Part shown: piece by piece, positions 12,227 to 24,227 of the stretch
How positions within the stretch are numbered: position 1 is the stretch's first letter
Layout: each line of letters begins with the position of its first letter
From: Clusia tigrina
Lineage: Eukaryota > Arthropoda > Insecta > Diptera > Clusiidae
DNA: 64,000 nucleotides
Direction of reading: 5' to 3'
Assembly (NCBI GenBank): GCA_920105625.2
Contig: OV050031.1
Span: forward strand, 74,905,995 to 74,969,994
Made by a program: the position numbers and the translations under genes
The notes under the pieces: model-generated
Database searches by the model: none
The model's input: the letters and a program-made list of their open reading frames with translations, nothing else
What the model was told of the DNA's origin: nothing

Positions 12227-13076
12227 ATTGGGGGGTCTGCTGCATTCTCTATGCCTATATCTACCACTATCTGCCTCAGTCGGCATCGCAGCCTCTCTCA
12301 GCTTCTCTGTAGGCCGCTGTCGATTGGGGGGTCTGCTGCCTTCTCTATGCCTATAGCTATCCCTATCTGCCTCAGTCGGCGTCTCAGTCGTCGTCGCAGC
12401 CTCTTGTCAGTGTCTCTGTAGGCGTCTCAGTCGCTGCCGCTGTCGATTGGGGGGTCTGCTGCCTTCTCTATGCCAATATCTACCCCTATCTGCCTCAGTC
12501 GGCGTCTCAGTCGGCGTCGCAGCCTCTGTTAGCGTCGCAGCCTCTGTCAGCGTCTCTGTAGGCATCTCAGTCGCTGCCGCTGTTGATTGGGGGGTGTGCT
12601 GCCTTCTCTCTGATTATATTTACACCTATCTGCCTCAGTGGGCGTCATAGTCGGCTTCGCAGCCTCTGTCAGCGTCGCAGCCTCTGTCAGCGTTTCTGTA
12701 GGAGTCTCAGTCGCTGCCGCTGTTGATTGGGGGGGTGTGCTGCTTCTCTGCGCCTATATCTACCCCTATCTGCCTCAGTCGCCGTCTCAGTCGGCGTCGC
12801 AGCCTCTGTCAGCGTCGCAGCCTCTTGTCAGTGTCTCTGTAGGCGTCTCAGTCGCTGCCGCTGTCGATTGGGGGGTCTGCTGCCTTCTCTATGCCAATAA
12901 CTACCCCTATCTGCCTCAGTCGGCGTCTCAGTCGGCGTCGCAGCCTCTGTCAGCGTCACAGCCTCTGTCAGCGTCTCTGTAGGCGTCTCAGTTGTTGCCG
13001 CTGTCGATTGCGCTGTCTGCTGCCTTCTCTATGCCTATGTCTAACCCTCTCTGCCTCAGTCGGCGTCTCAGTCGTC

Positions 13077-13182
13077 GTCGCAGCCTCTGTCAGCGTCGCA
13101 GCCTCTGTCAGCGTTGCAGCCTCTGTCAGCGTCGCAGCCTCTGTCAGCGTCTCTCTATTCTTTTCAGTAGCTGCTGCTGTCG
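13077..13182. repeat. 18-bp x4 plus TCTATTCTTTTCAG marker, copy 9
   Basis: Four octadecamers (13,077-13,148) and the marker, with GATTGCGCTGTC upstream. The loss of one unit relative to copy 6 changes the local duplication offset from 3,834 to 3,816 bp. Confidence 0.92.
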
Positions 13183-14439
13183 ATTGGGGGGTCTGCTGCA
13201 TTCTCTATGCCTATATCTACCCCTATCTGCCTCAGTCGGCATCGCAGCTTCTCTCAGCTTCTCTGTAGGCCGCTGTCGATTGGGGGGTCTGCTGCCTTCT
13301 CTATGCCTATATCTATCCCTATCTGCCTCAGTCGGCGTCTCAGTCGTCGTCGCAGCCTCTTATCAGTGCCTCTGTAGGCGTCTCAGTCGCTGCCGCTGTC
13401 GATTGGGGGGTCTGCTGCCTTCTCTATGCCAATATCTACCCCTATCTGCCTCAGTCGGTGCCGCAGCCTCTCTCAGCGCACTTTAACGCGTCTCAGTAGC
13501 TGCCGCTGTCGATTGGGGGGTCTGCTGCCTTCTCTATGCCTATATTTACACCAATCTGCCTCAGTGGGCGTCAAAGTCAGCTTCGCCGCCTCTATCAGCG
13601 TCTCTGTAGGCGTCTCAGTTGTTGCCGCTGTCCATTGAGGGGTCTGCTGCCTTCTCTATGCCTATGTCTAACCCTCTCTGCCTCATTCGGCGTCTCAATC
13701 GTCGTCGCAGCCTCTGTCAGCGTCTCTGTAGGCGTCTCAGTCGCTGCCGCTGTCGATTGGGGGGTCTGCTGCCTTCTCTATGCCAATATCTACCCCTATC
13801 TGCCTCAGTCGGCGTCTCAGTCGGCGTTGCAGCCTCTGTCAGCGTCGCAGCCTCTGTCAGCGTCTCTGTAGGCATCTCAGTCGCTGCCGCTGGCGATTGG
13901 GGAGTCTGCTGCCTTCTCTACGCCTATATCTACCCCTATCTGCCTCAGTCGGCGTCTCAGTCCGTGTCGCAGCCTCTGTCAGCGCCTTTGAATGCTTCTC
14001 AGTCGCTGCCGCTGTCGATTGGGGGGTCTGCTGCCTTCTCTATGCCTATATTTACCCCTATCTGCCTCAGTCGGTAGCTCAGTCGGCGTCGCAGCCTCTA
14101 TCAGCGTCTCTGTAGGCGTCTCAGTTTTTGCCGCTGTCGATTGGGTTGTCTGCTGCCTTCTCTATGCCTATGTCTAACCCTCTCTGCCTCAGTCGGCGTC
14201 TCAGTCGTCGTCGCAACCTCTGTCAGCTTCGCCGCCTCTATCAGCGTCTCTGTAGGCGTCTCAGTTGTTGCCGCTCTCCATTGAGGGGTCTGCTGCCTTC
14301 TCTATGCCTATGTCTAACCCTCTCTGCCTCATTCGGCGTCTCAATCGTCGTCGCAGCCTCTGTCAGCGTCTTTGTAGGCGTCTCAGTCGCTGCCGCTGTC
14401 GATTGGGGGGTCTGCTGCCTTCTCTAAGCCAATATTTAC

Positions 14440-14790
14440 CCCTCTCTGTCTCAGTCGACGTCTCAGTCATCGTGGCAGCCTCTGTCAGCGTCGCAGCCTC
14501 TGTCAGCGTCGCAGTCTCTGTCAGCGTCGCAGCCTCTGGCAGCGTCTCTGCAGGCGTCTCAGTCGCTGCCGCTCTCGATTGGGGGGTCTGCTGCCTTCTC
14601 TATGCCTATATTTACCCTTATCTGCCTCAGTCGGCATCTCAGTCGGCGTCGCAGCCTCCATCAGCGTCTCTGTAGGAGTCTCAGTTGTTGCCGCTGTCGA
14701 TTGGGGGGGTCTGCTGCTCTCTCTATGCCAATATCTACCCGTATCTGCCTCAGTCGGCGTCGCAGCCTCTGTCAGCGTCTCTGAATGCAT
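14440..14790. repeat. Landmark block L1, copy 2 (4 x 18 bp)
   Basis: Same variant order as copy 1, about 13.78 kb downstream, with four octadecamers (14,472-14,543). One unit reads GTCGCAGTCTCTG, a variant shared with copies 3 and 4 and absent from copy 1. Confidence 0.88.
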
Positions 14791-17700
14791 CTCAGTCGCT
14801 GCAGCTGTCGAATGTGGGGTCTGATGCCTTCTCTATGCCTATATCAACGCCTATCTGCCTCAGTCGGCGTCTCAGTCGGCATCGCAGCCTCTGTCAGCGT
14901 CTATGTCGGCGTCTCAGTCGCTGCCACTGTCGGTTGGGGGGTCTGCTGCCTTCTCTAAGCCAATATCTACCCCTCTCTGCCTCAGTCGGCGTCTCAGTCG
15001 GCGTCTCAGTCGGCGGCGCAGCCTCTGGCATCGTCGCAGCCCTTGTCAGCGTATCTGTAAGTGTCTCAGTCGCTGCCGCTGTCTTTTGGGCGGTCTGCTG
15101 CCTTCTCTAAGCCTATATCTACCCTTATCTGCCTCAGTCGGCGTCGCAGCCTCTGTCAGCGTCTCTGAATGCGTCTCAGTCGCTGATGCTGTCCATTGGG
15201 GGTCTGCTGCCTTGTCTATGCCTATATATACCCCTATCTGCCTCAGTCGGCGTCTAAGTCGACGTCTCAGCCTATGTCAGTGTCTCTGAATGCTTCTCAG
15301 TCGCTGCCGCTGTCGATTGGGGGGTCTGCTGCCTTCTCTATGCCTATATTTACCCCTATCTGCCTCAGTCGGCATCTCAGTCGGCGTCGCAGCCTCTATC
15401 AGCGTCTCTGTAGGCGTCTCAGTTGTTGCCGCTGTCGATTGGGTTGTCTGCTGCCTTCTCTATGCCTATGTCTAACCCTCTCTGCCTCAGTCGGCGTCTC
15501 AGTCGTCGTCGCAGCCTCTGTCAGCGTCGCAGCCTCTGTCAGCGTCCCTGCAGGCGTCTCAGTCGCTGCCGCTGTCGATTGGGTGGTCTGCTGCCTTCTC
15601 TATGCCTATATTTACCCCTATCATCCTCAGTCGGCATCACAGTCGGCGTCGCAGCCTCTATCAGCGTCTCTGTAGGCGTCTCAGTTGTTGCCGCTGTCGA
15701 TTGGGTTGTCTGCTGCCTTCTCTAAGAATATGTCTAACCCTATCTGCCTCAGTCGGCGTCTCAGTCGTCGTCGCAGCCTCTGTCAGCGTCGCAGCCTCTG
15801 TCAGCGTCTCTGTAGGCATCTCAGTCGCTGCCGCTGTCGATTGGGGGGTCTGCTGCCTTCTCGATGCCTATATCTACCCCTATCTGCCTCAGTCGGCGTC
15901 TCAGTTGGCGTCGCAGCCTCTTGTCAGCGTCTCTGTAGGCATCTCAGTCGCTGCCGTTGTCGATTGCGGGTCTGCTGCCTTCTCTATGCTTATATCTACC
16001 TCTATCTGCCTCAGTCGGCGCCGCAGCCTCTCTCAGCGCACCTGTAGGCGTCTCAGTAGCTGCCGCTGTCGATTGGGGTGTCTGCTGCATTCTCTCTGCC
16101 TATATCTACCCCTATCTGCCTCAGTCGGCGTCTCAGTTGGAGTCGCAGCCTCTGTCAGCGTCTCTGTAGGCGTCTCAGTCGCTGCCGCTGTCGATTGGGG
16201 GATCTGCTGCCTCTCTACGCCTATATCTACCCCTAATTGCCTCAGTCGACGTATAAGTCGGCGTCGCAGACTCTGTCAGCGCCTCTGAATGCGTCGCTGC
16301 CGCTTTCGATTGGCGGGTCTGATACCTCCTCTATGCCAATATTTACCCTTATCTGCCTCAGTCGGCGTCTCAGTCGGCGTCGCAGACTCTGTCAGCGCCT
16401 CTGAATGCGTCGCTGCCGCTTTCGATTGGCGGGTCTGATGCCTTCTCTATGCCTATATCTACCCCTATCTGCCTCAGTCGGCGTCTCAGTCGGCATCGCA
16501 GATTCTGTCAGCGTCTATGTCGGAGTCTCATTTGTTGCCGCTATCGATTGGGGGGTCTGCTGCCTTCTCTATGCCTATGTCTGCCCCTCTCAACCTCAGT
16601 CTGCGTCTCAGTTTCTGCGTCGCAGCCTCTGTCAGCGTATCTGTAGGCGTCTCAGTCGCTGCCGCTGTCGATTGGGGGTCTGCTGCCTTCTCTATGCCTA
16701 TATCTAACCCTATCTGCCTCAGTCGACGTCTCAGTTGGCGTCGCAGTTTATGTCAGCGTCTCTGTAGGAGTCTCAGTCGCTGCCGCTGTTGATTGGGGGG
16801 TGTGCTGCTTCTCTGCGCCTATATCTACCCCTATCTGCCTGAGTCGGCGTCTCAGACCGCGTCGCAGACCCTGTCAGCGCTTCTGAATGCTTCTCAGTCG
16901 CTGCCGCTGTCGATTTTGGGGTCTGCTGCCTTCTCTATGCCTATATTTACCCCTATCTGCCTCAGTCGGCATCTCAGTCGGCGTCGCAGCCTCTATCAGC
17001 GTCTCTGTAGGCGTCTCAGTCACTGCCGCTGTTGATTGGGGGGTGTGCTGCCTTCTCTCTGCCTATATTTACACCTATCTGCCTCAGTGGGCGTCATAGT
17101 CGGCTTCGCAGCCTCTATCAGCGTCTCTGTAGGCGTCTCAGTTGTTGCCGCTGTCCATTGAGGGGTCTGCTGCCTTCTCTATGCCTATGTCTAACCCTCT
17201 CTGCCTCATTCGGCGTCTCAATCTTCGTCGCAGCCTCTGTCAGCGTCTCTGTAGGCGTCTTAGTCGCTGCCGCTATCGATTGGGGGGTCTGCTGCCTTCT
17301 CTATGAATATGTCTAACCCTATCTGCCTCAGTCGACGTCGCAGCCTCTGTCAGCGTCTCTGTAGGTGTCTCAGTCGCTGCCCTGTCGATTGGGGGATCTT
17401 CTGCTTCTCTGCGCCTATATCTACCCCTATCTGCCTGAGTCGGCGTCTCAGTCCGCGTCGCAGACCCTGTCAGCGCCTCTGAATGCTTCTCAGTCGCTGC
17501 CGCTGTCGATTGGGGGGTCTGCTGCCTTCTCTATGCCTATATTTACCCCTATCTGCCTCAGTCGGCATGTCAGTCAGCGTCGCAGCCTCTATCAGCGTCT
17601 CTGTAGGCGTCTCAGTTGTTGCCGCTGTCGATTGGGTTGTCTGCTGCCTTCTCTATGCCTATGTCTAACCCTCTCTGCCTCAGTCGGCGTCTCAGTCGTC

Positions 17701-17806
17701 GTCGCAGCCTCTGTCAGCGTCGCAGCCTCTGTCAGCGTTGCAGCCTCTGTCAGCGTCGCTGCCTCTGTCAGCGTCTCTCTATTCTTTTCAGTAGCTGCTG
17801 CTGTCG
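17701..17806. repeat. 18-bp x4 plus TCTATTCTTTTCAG marker, copy 10
   Basis: Four octadecamers (17,701-17,772) and the marker, the last copy in the window and about 4.6 kb from copy 9. The unit before the marker reads GTCGCTGCC. Confidence 0.92.
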
Positions 17807-17904
17807 ATTGGGGGGTCTGCTGCATTCTCTATGCCTATATCTACCCCTATCTGCCTCAGTCGGCATCGCAGCCTCTCTCAGCTTCTCTGTAGGCCGCTGT
17901 CGAT

Positions 17905-20880
17905 TGGGGGGTCTGCTGCTTTCTCTATGCCTATATCTATCCCTATCTGCCTCAGTCGGCGTCTCAGTCGTCGTCGCAGCCTCTTGTCAGTGTCTCTGTA
18001 GGCGTCTCAGTACCTGCCGCTGTCGATTGGGGTGTCTTCTGCATTCTCTATGCCTATAGCTACCCCTATCTGCCTCAGTCGGCGTCTCAGTCGGCGTCCC
18101 AGCCTCTGTCAGCGTCTCTGTAGGCGTCTCAGTCGCTGCCGCTGTCGATTGGGGGGGTCTGCTGCCTTTTCTATGCCTATATCTAACCCTACCTGCCTCA
18201 GTCGGCGTCTCAGTCGTCGTCGCAGCCTCTTGTCAGTGTCTCTGTAGGCGTCTCAGTACCTGCCGCTGTCGATTGGGGTGTCTGCTGCATTCTCTATGCC
18301 TATAGCTACCCCTATCTGCCTCAGTCGGCGTCTCAGTCGGCGTCGCAGCCTCTATCAGCGTCTCTGTAGGCGTCTCAGTTGTTGCCGCTGTCGACTGGAT
18401 TGTCTGCTGCCTTCTCTATGCCTATGTCTAACCCTCTCTGCCTCAGTCGGCGTCGCAGCCTCCGTCAGCGTCGCAGCCTCTGTCAGCGTCTCTCTAGGCG
18501 TCTCAGTCGCTGCCGCTGTCGATTAAGGGGTCAGCTGCCTTCTCTATGCCAATATCTACCCCTATCTGCCTCAGTCTTCATCTCAGTCGGCGTCGGAGCC
18601 TCTATCAACGTCTCTGTATGCGTCTCAGTTGTTTCCGCTCTCGATTCGGTTGTCTGCTGCCTTTTCTATGCCTATGTCTAACCCTCGCTGCCTCAGTCGG
18701 CGTCTCAGTCGGCGTCGCAGCCTCTGTCAGCGTCGCAGCCTTTGTCAGCGTATCTGTAAGTGTCTCAGTCGCTGCCGCTGTCTTTTGGGGGGTCTGCTGC
18801 CTTCTCTAAGCCTATATCTACCCTTATCTGCCTCAGTCGGCGTCTCAGTTGGCGTCGCAGCCTCTGTCAGCGTATCTGAATGCGTCTCAGTCGCTGCCGC
18901 TGTCCATTGGGGGTCTGCTGCCTTGTCTATGCCTATATCTACCCCTATCTGCCTCAGTCGGCGTCTAAGTCGACGTCTCAGCCTATGTCAGTGTCTCTGT
19001 AGGCAACTCAGTCGCTGCCTCTATCTGCCTCAGTGTGCGTCTCAGTGGACGTTTCAGCCTATGTCAGCGTCTCTGTAGGCGTCTCAGTTGTTGCCGCCGT
19101 CGATTGGGTTGTCTGCTGCCTTCTCTATGCCTATATCTACCCCTATCTGCCTCAGTCGGCGTCTCAGTCGGCGCCGCAGCCTCTGTCAGCGTCTCTGTAG
19201 GCGTCTCAGTCGCTGCCGCTGTCGATTGGGGGTCTGCTGCCTTCTCTATGCCAATATCTACCCCTCTCTGCCTCAGTCGGGGTCTCAGTCGGCGTTGCAG
19301 CCCTTATCAGCGTCCCTGTAGGCGTCTCAGTCGTTGCCGCTGTCGATTGGGGGGTCTGCTGCCTTCTCTATGCTTATGTCTAACCCTCTCTGTCTCAGTC
19401 GGCGTCGCAGCCTCTGTCAGCGTCTCTGTAGGCGTCTCAGTTGTTGCCGCTGTCGATTGGGTTGTCTGCTGCCTTCTCTATGCCTATGTCTAACCATCTC
19501 TGCCTCAGTCGGCGTCGCAGCCTCTGTCAGCGTCGCAGCCTCTGTGAGCGTCTCTGCAGGCGTCTCAGTACCTGCCGCTGTCGATTAGGGGGTCTGCTGC
19601 ATTCTCTATGCCTATATCTACCCCTATCTGCCTCAGTCGGCGTCTCAGTCGGCGTCGCAGCCTCTGTCAGCATTTCTGTAAGCGTCTCAGTCGCTGCCGC
19701 TGTCGATTGGTGGGTCTGCTGACTTCTCTAAACCTATCTCTTCCCCTATCTGCCTCAGTCGGCGCCACAGTCGGCTTCGCAGCCTCTGTCAGCGTTTCTG
19801 TAGGCGTCTCAGACGCTGCCGCTGTCGATTGGGGGGTCTGCTGCCTTCTCTATGCCAATATCTACCCCTCTCTGCCTCAGTCGGGGTCTTAGTCGGCTTC
19901 GCAGCCTCTGTCAGCGTCTCTGTAGGCGACTCAGTCGCTGCCGCTATCGATTGGTGGGTCTGCTGACTTCTCTAAACCTATCTCTTCCCCTATCTGCCTC
20001 AGTCGGCGCCACAGTCGGCTTCGCAGCCTCTGTCAGCGTCTCTGTAGGTGTCTCAGTCGCTGCCGCTGTCGATTGGGGGGGTCTGCAGCCTTTTCTATGC
20101 CAATATCTACCCCTATCTGCCTCAGTCGGCGTCGCAGCCTCTGTCAGCGTCTCTGTAGGCGTCTCAGTTGCTGCCGCTGTCGAATGGGGGGTCTGCTGCC
20201 TTCTCGATGCCTATATATACCCCTATCTGCCTCAGTCGGCGTCTCAGTTGGCGTCGCAGCCTCTTGTCAGCGTCTCTGTAGGCATCTCAGTCGCTACCAT
20301 TGTCGATTGCGGGTCTGCTGCCTTCTCTATGCTTATATCTACCTCTATCTGCATCAGTCGGCGCCGCAGCCTCTCTCAGCGCACCTGAAGGCGTCTCAGT
20401 AGCTGCCGCTGTCGATTGGGGGGTCTGCTGCATTCTCTATGCCTATATCTACCCCTATCTGCCTCAGTCGGCGTCTCAGTTGGAGTCGCAGCCTCTGTCA
20501 GCGTCTCTGTAGGCGTCTCACTCGCTGCCGCTGTCGATTGGGGGGTCTGCTGCCTTCTCTATGCCAATATCTACCCCTATCTGCCTCAGTCGGCGTCTCA
20601 GTCGGCGTCGCAGCCTCTGTTAGCGTCGCAGCCTCTGTCAGCGTCTCTGTAGGCATCTCAGTCGCTGCCGCTGTCGATTGGGGAGTCTGCTGCCTTCTCT
20701 ACGCCTATATCTACCCCTATCTGCCTCAGTCGGCGTCTCAGTCCGCGTCGCAGCCTCTGTCAGCGCCTCTGAATGCTTCTCAGTCGCTGCCGCTGTCGAT
20801 TCGAGGGTCTGCTGCCTTCTCTATGCCTATATTTACCCCTATCTGCCTCAGTCGGTATCTCAGTCGGCGTCGCAGCCTCT
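17905..20880. repeat. Diverged A-type stretch
   Basis: Monomers here carry scattered private changes and few long duplications. One clear internal event is a dimer duplication: the variant GATTGGTGGGTCTGCTGAC with AAACCTATCTCTTCCCC occurs at 19,705 and 19,949, a spacing of 244 bp (2 x 122). A 19,000-19,035 segment has a shortened monomer (CTCAGTCGCTGCCTCTATC). I see no gene or non-satellite sequence. Confidence 0.75.
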
Positions 20881-22640
20881 ATCAGCGTCTCTGTAGGCGT
20901 CTCAGTTGTTGCCGCTGTCGATTGGGTTGTCTGCTGCCTTCTCTATGCCTATGTCTAACTCTCTCTGCCTCAGTCGGCGTCTCAGTCGTCGTCGCAGCCT
21001 CTGTCAGCGTCGCAGCCTCTGTCAGCGTATCTGCAGACGTCTCAGTCGCTGCCGCTGTCGATTGGGGGGTCTGCTGCCTTCTCTAAGCCAATATTTACCC
21101 CTCTCTGTCTCAGTCGACGTCTCAGTCGTCGTGGCAGCCTCTGTCAGCGTCGCAGCCTCTGTCAGCGTCGCAGTCTCTGTCAGCGTCGCAGCCTCTGTCA
21201 GCGTCGCAGCCTCTGGCAGCGTCTCTGCAGGCGTCTCAGTCGCTGCCACTCTCGATTGGGGGGTCTGCTGCCTTCTCTATGCCTATATTTACCCTTATCT
21301 GCCTCAGTCGGCATCTCAGTCGGCGTCGCAGCCTCCATCAGCGTCTCTGTAGGCGTCTCAGTTGTTGCCGCTGTCGATTGGGGGGGTCTGCTGCTCTCTC
21401 TATGCCAATATCTACCCGTATCTGCCTCAGTCGGCGTCGCAGCCTCTGTCAGCGTCTCTGAATGCATCTCAGTCGCTGCAGCTGTCGATTGTGGGGTCTG
21501 ATGCCTTCTCTATGCCTATATCAACGCCTATCTGCCTCAGTCGGCGTCTCAGTCGGCATCGCAGCCTCTGTCAGCGTCTATGTCGGCGTCTCAGTCGCTT
21601 CCACTGTCGGTTGGGGGGTCTGCTGCCTTCTCTATGCCAATATCTACCCCTCTCTGGCTCAGTCGGCGTCTCAGTCGGCGGCGCAGCCTCTGGCAGCGTC
21701 GCAGCCCTTGTCAGCGTATCTGTAAGTGTCTCAGTCGCTGCCGCTGTCTTTTGGGGGGTCTGCTGCCTTCTCTAAGCCTATATCTACCCTTATCTGCCTC
21801 AGTCGGCGTCGCAGCCTCTGTCAGCGTCTCTGAATGCGTCTCAGTCGCTGATGCTGTCCATTGGGGGTCTGCTGCCTTGTCTATGCCTATATCTACCCCT
21901 ATCTGCCTCAGTCGGCGTCTAAGTCGACGTCTCAGCCTATGTCAGTGTCTCTGAATGCTTCTCAGTCGCTGCCGGTGTCGATTGGGGGGTCTGCTGCCTT
22001 CTCTATGCCTATATTTACCCCTATCTGCCTCAGTCGGCATCTCAGTCGGCGTCGCAGCCTCTATCAGCGTCTCTGTAGGCGTCTCAGTTGTTGCCGCTGT
22101 CGATTGGGTTGTCTGCTGCCTTCTCTATGCCTATGTCTAACCCTCTCTGCCTCAGTCGGCGTCTCAGTCGTCGTCGCAGCCTCTGTCAGCGTCGCAGCCG
22201 CTGTCAGCGTCCCTGCAGGCGTCTCAGTCGCTGCCGCTGTCGATTGGGGGGTCTGCTGCCTTCTCTATGCCTATATTTACCACTATCTTCCTCAGTCGGC
22301 ATCACAGTCGGCGTCGCAGCCTCTATCAGCGTCTCTGTAGGCGTCTCAGTTGTTGCCGCTGTCGATTGGGTTGTCTGCTGCCTTCTCTATGCCTATGTCT
22401 AACCCTATCTGCCTCAGTCGGCGTCTCAGTCGTCGTCGCAGCCTCTGTCAGCGTCTCTGTAGGCATCTCAGTCGCTGCCGCTGTCGATTGGGGGGTCTGC
22501 TGCCTTCTCGATGCCTATATCTACCCCTATCTGCCTCAGTCGGCGTCTCAGTTGGCGTCGCAGCCTCTTGTCAGCGTCTCTGTAGGCATCTCAGTCGCTG
22601 CCGTTGTCGATTGCGGGTCTGCTGCCTTCTCTATGCTTAT
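20880..22640. repeat. 1.75-kb block repeated at +2,760 bp
   Basis: Anchors 21,198/23,958, 21,362/24,122, 21,861/24,621 (2,760 bp) and 22,267/25,028 (2,761 bp) define collinear copies at about 20,880-22,640 and 23,590-25,410. The two differ at L1 (5 versus 6 octadecamers) and by three further octadecamers at 23,701-23,760. Confidence 0.86.
21100..21467. repeat. Landmark block L1, copy 3 (5 x 18 bp)
   Basis: Five octadecamers (21,131-21,220), including the GTCGCAGTCTCTG unit; the rest is collinear with copy 2 at +6,677 bp. Confidence 0.88.
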
Positions 22641-23849
22641 ATCTACCTCTATCTGCCTCAGTCGGCGCCGCAGCCTCTCTCAGCGCACCCGTAGGCATCT
22701 CAGTAGCTGCCGCTGTCGATTTTGGGGTCTGCTGCCTTCTCTATGCCTATATTTACACCAATCTGCCTCAGTGGGCGTCACAGTCGGCTTCGCCGCCTCT
22801 ATCAGCGTCTCTGTAGGCGTCTCAGTTGTTGCCGCTGCCCATTGAGGGGTCTGCTGCCTTCTCTATGCCTATGTCTAACCCTCTCTGCCTCATTCGGCGT
22901 CTCAATCGTCGTCGCAGCCTCTGTCAGCGTCTCTGTAGGCGTCTCACTCGCTGCCGCTGTCGATTGGGGGGTCTGCTGCCTTCTCTATGCCAATATCTAC
23001 CCCTATCTGCCTCCGTCGGCGTCTCAGTCGGCGTCGCAGCCTCTGTCAGCGTCGCAGCCTCTGTCAGCGTCTCTGTAGGCATCTCAGTCGCTGCCGCTGT
23101 CGATTGGGGAGTCTGCTGCCTTCTCTACGCCTATATCTACCCCTATCTGCCTCAGTCGGCGTCTAAGTCGACGTCTCAGCCTATGTCAGTGTCTCTGAAT
23201 GCTTCTCAGTCGCTGCCGCTGTCGATTGGGGGGTCTGCTGCCTTCTCTATGCCTATATTTACCCCTATCTGCCTCAGTCGGCATCTCAGTCGGCGTCGCA
23301 GCCTCTATCAGCGTCTCTGTAGGCGTCTCAGTTGTTGCCGCTGTCGATTGGGTTGTCTGCTGCCTTCTCTATGCCTATGTCTAACCCTCTCTGCCTCAGT
23401 CGGCGTCTCAGTCGTCGTCGCAGCCTCTGTCAGCGTCGCAGCCGCTGTCAGCGTCGCAGCCGCTGTCAGCGTCCCTGCAGGCGTCTCAGTCGCTGCCGCT
23501 GTCGATTGGGGGGTCTGCTGCCTTCTCTATGCCTATATTTACCACTATCTTCCTCAGTCGGCATCACAGTCGGCGTCGCAGCCTCTATCAGCGTCTCTGT
23601 AGGCGTCTCAGTTGTTGCCGCTGTCGATTGGGTTGTCTGCTGCCTTCTCTATTCCTATGTCTAACTCTCTCTGCCTCAGTCGGCGTCTCAGTCGTCGTCG
23701 CAGCCTCTGTCAGCGTCGCAGCCTCTGTCAGCGTCGCAGCCTCTGTCAGCGTCGCAGCCTCTGTCAGCGTCTCTGCAGACGTCTCAGTCGCTGCCGCTGT
23801 CGATTGGGGGGTCTGCTGCCTTCTCTAAGCCAATATTTACCCCTCTCTG

Positions 23850-24227
23850 TCTCAGTCGACGTCTCAGTCGTCGTGGCAGCCTCTGTCAGCGTCGCAGCCT
23901 CTGTCAGCGTCGCAGTCTCTGTCAGCGTCGCAGCCTCTGTCAGCGTCACAGCCTCTGTCAGCGTCGCAGCCTCTGGCAGCGTCTCTGCAGGCGTCTCAGT
24001 CGCTGCCGCTCTCGATTGGGGGGTCTGCTGCCTTCTCTATGCCTATATTTACCCTTATCTGCCTCAGTCGGCATCTCAGTCGGCGTCGCAGCCTCCATCA
24101 GCGTCTCTGTAGGCGTCTTAGTTGTTCCCGCTGTCGATTGGGGGGGTCTGCTGCTCTCTCTATGCCAATATCTACCCGTATCTGCCTCAGTCGGCGTCGC
24201 AGCCTCTGTCAGCGTCTCTGAATGCAT
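23850..24227. repeat. Landmark block L1, copy 4 (6 x 18 bp)
   Basis: Six octadecamers (23,873-23,980), one opening with GTCACA. Otherwise collinear with copy 3 at +2,760 bp, with a private GTCTTAGTTGTTCCCGC change near 24,116. Confidence 0.88.
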
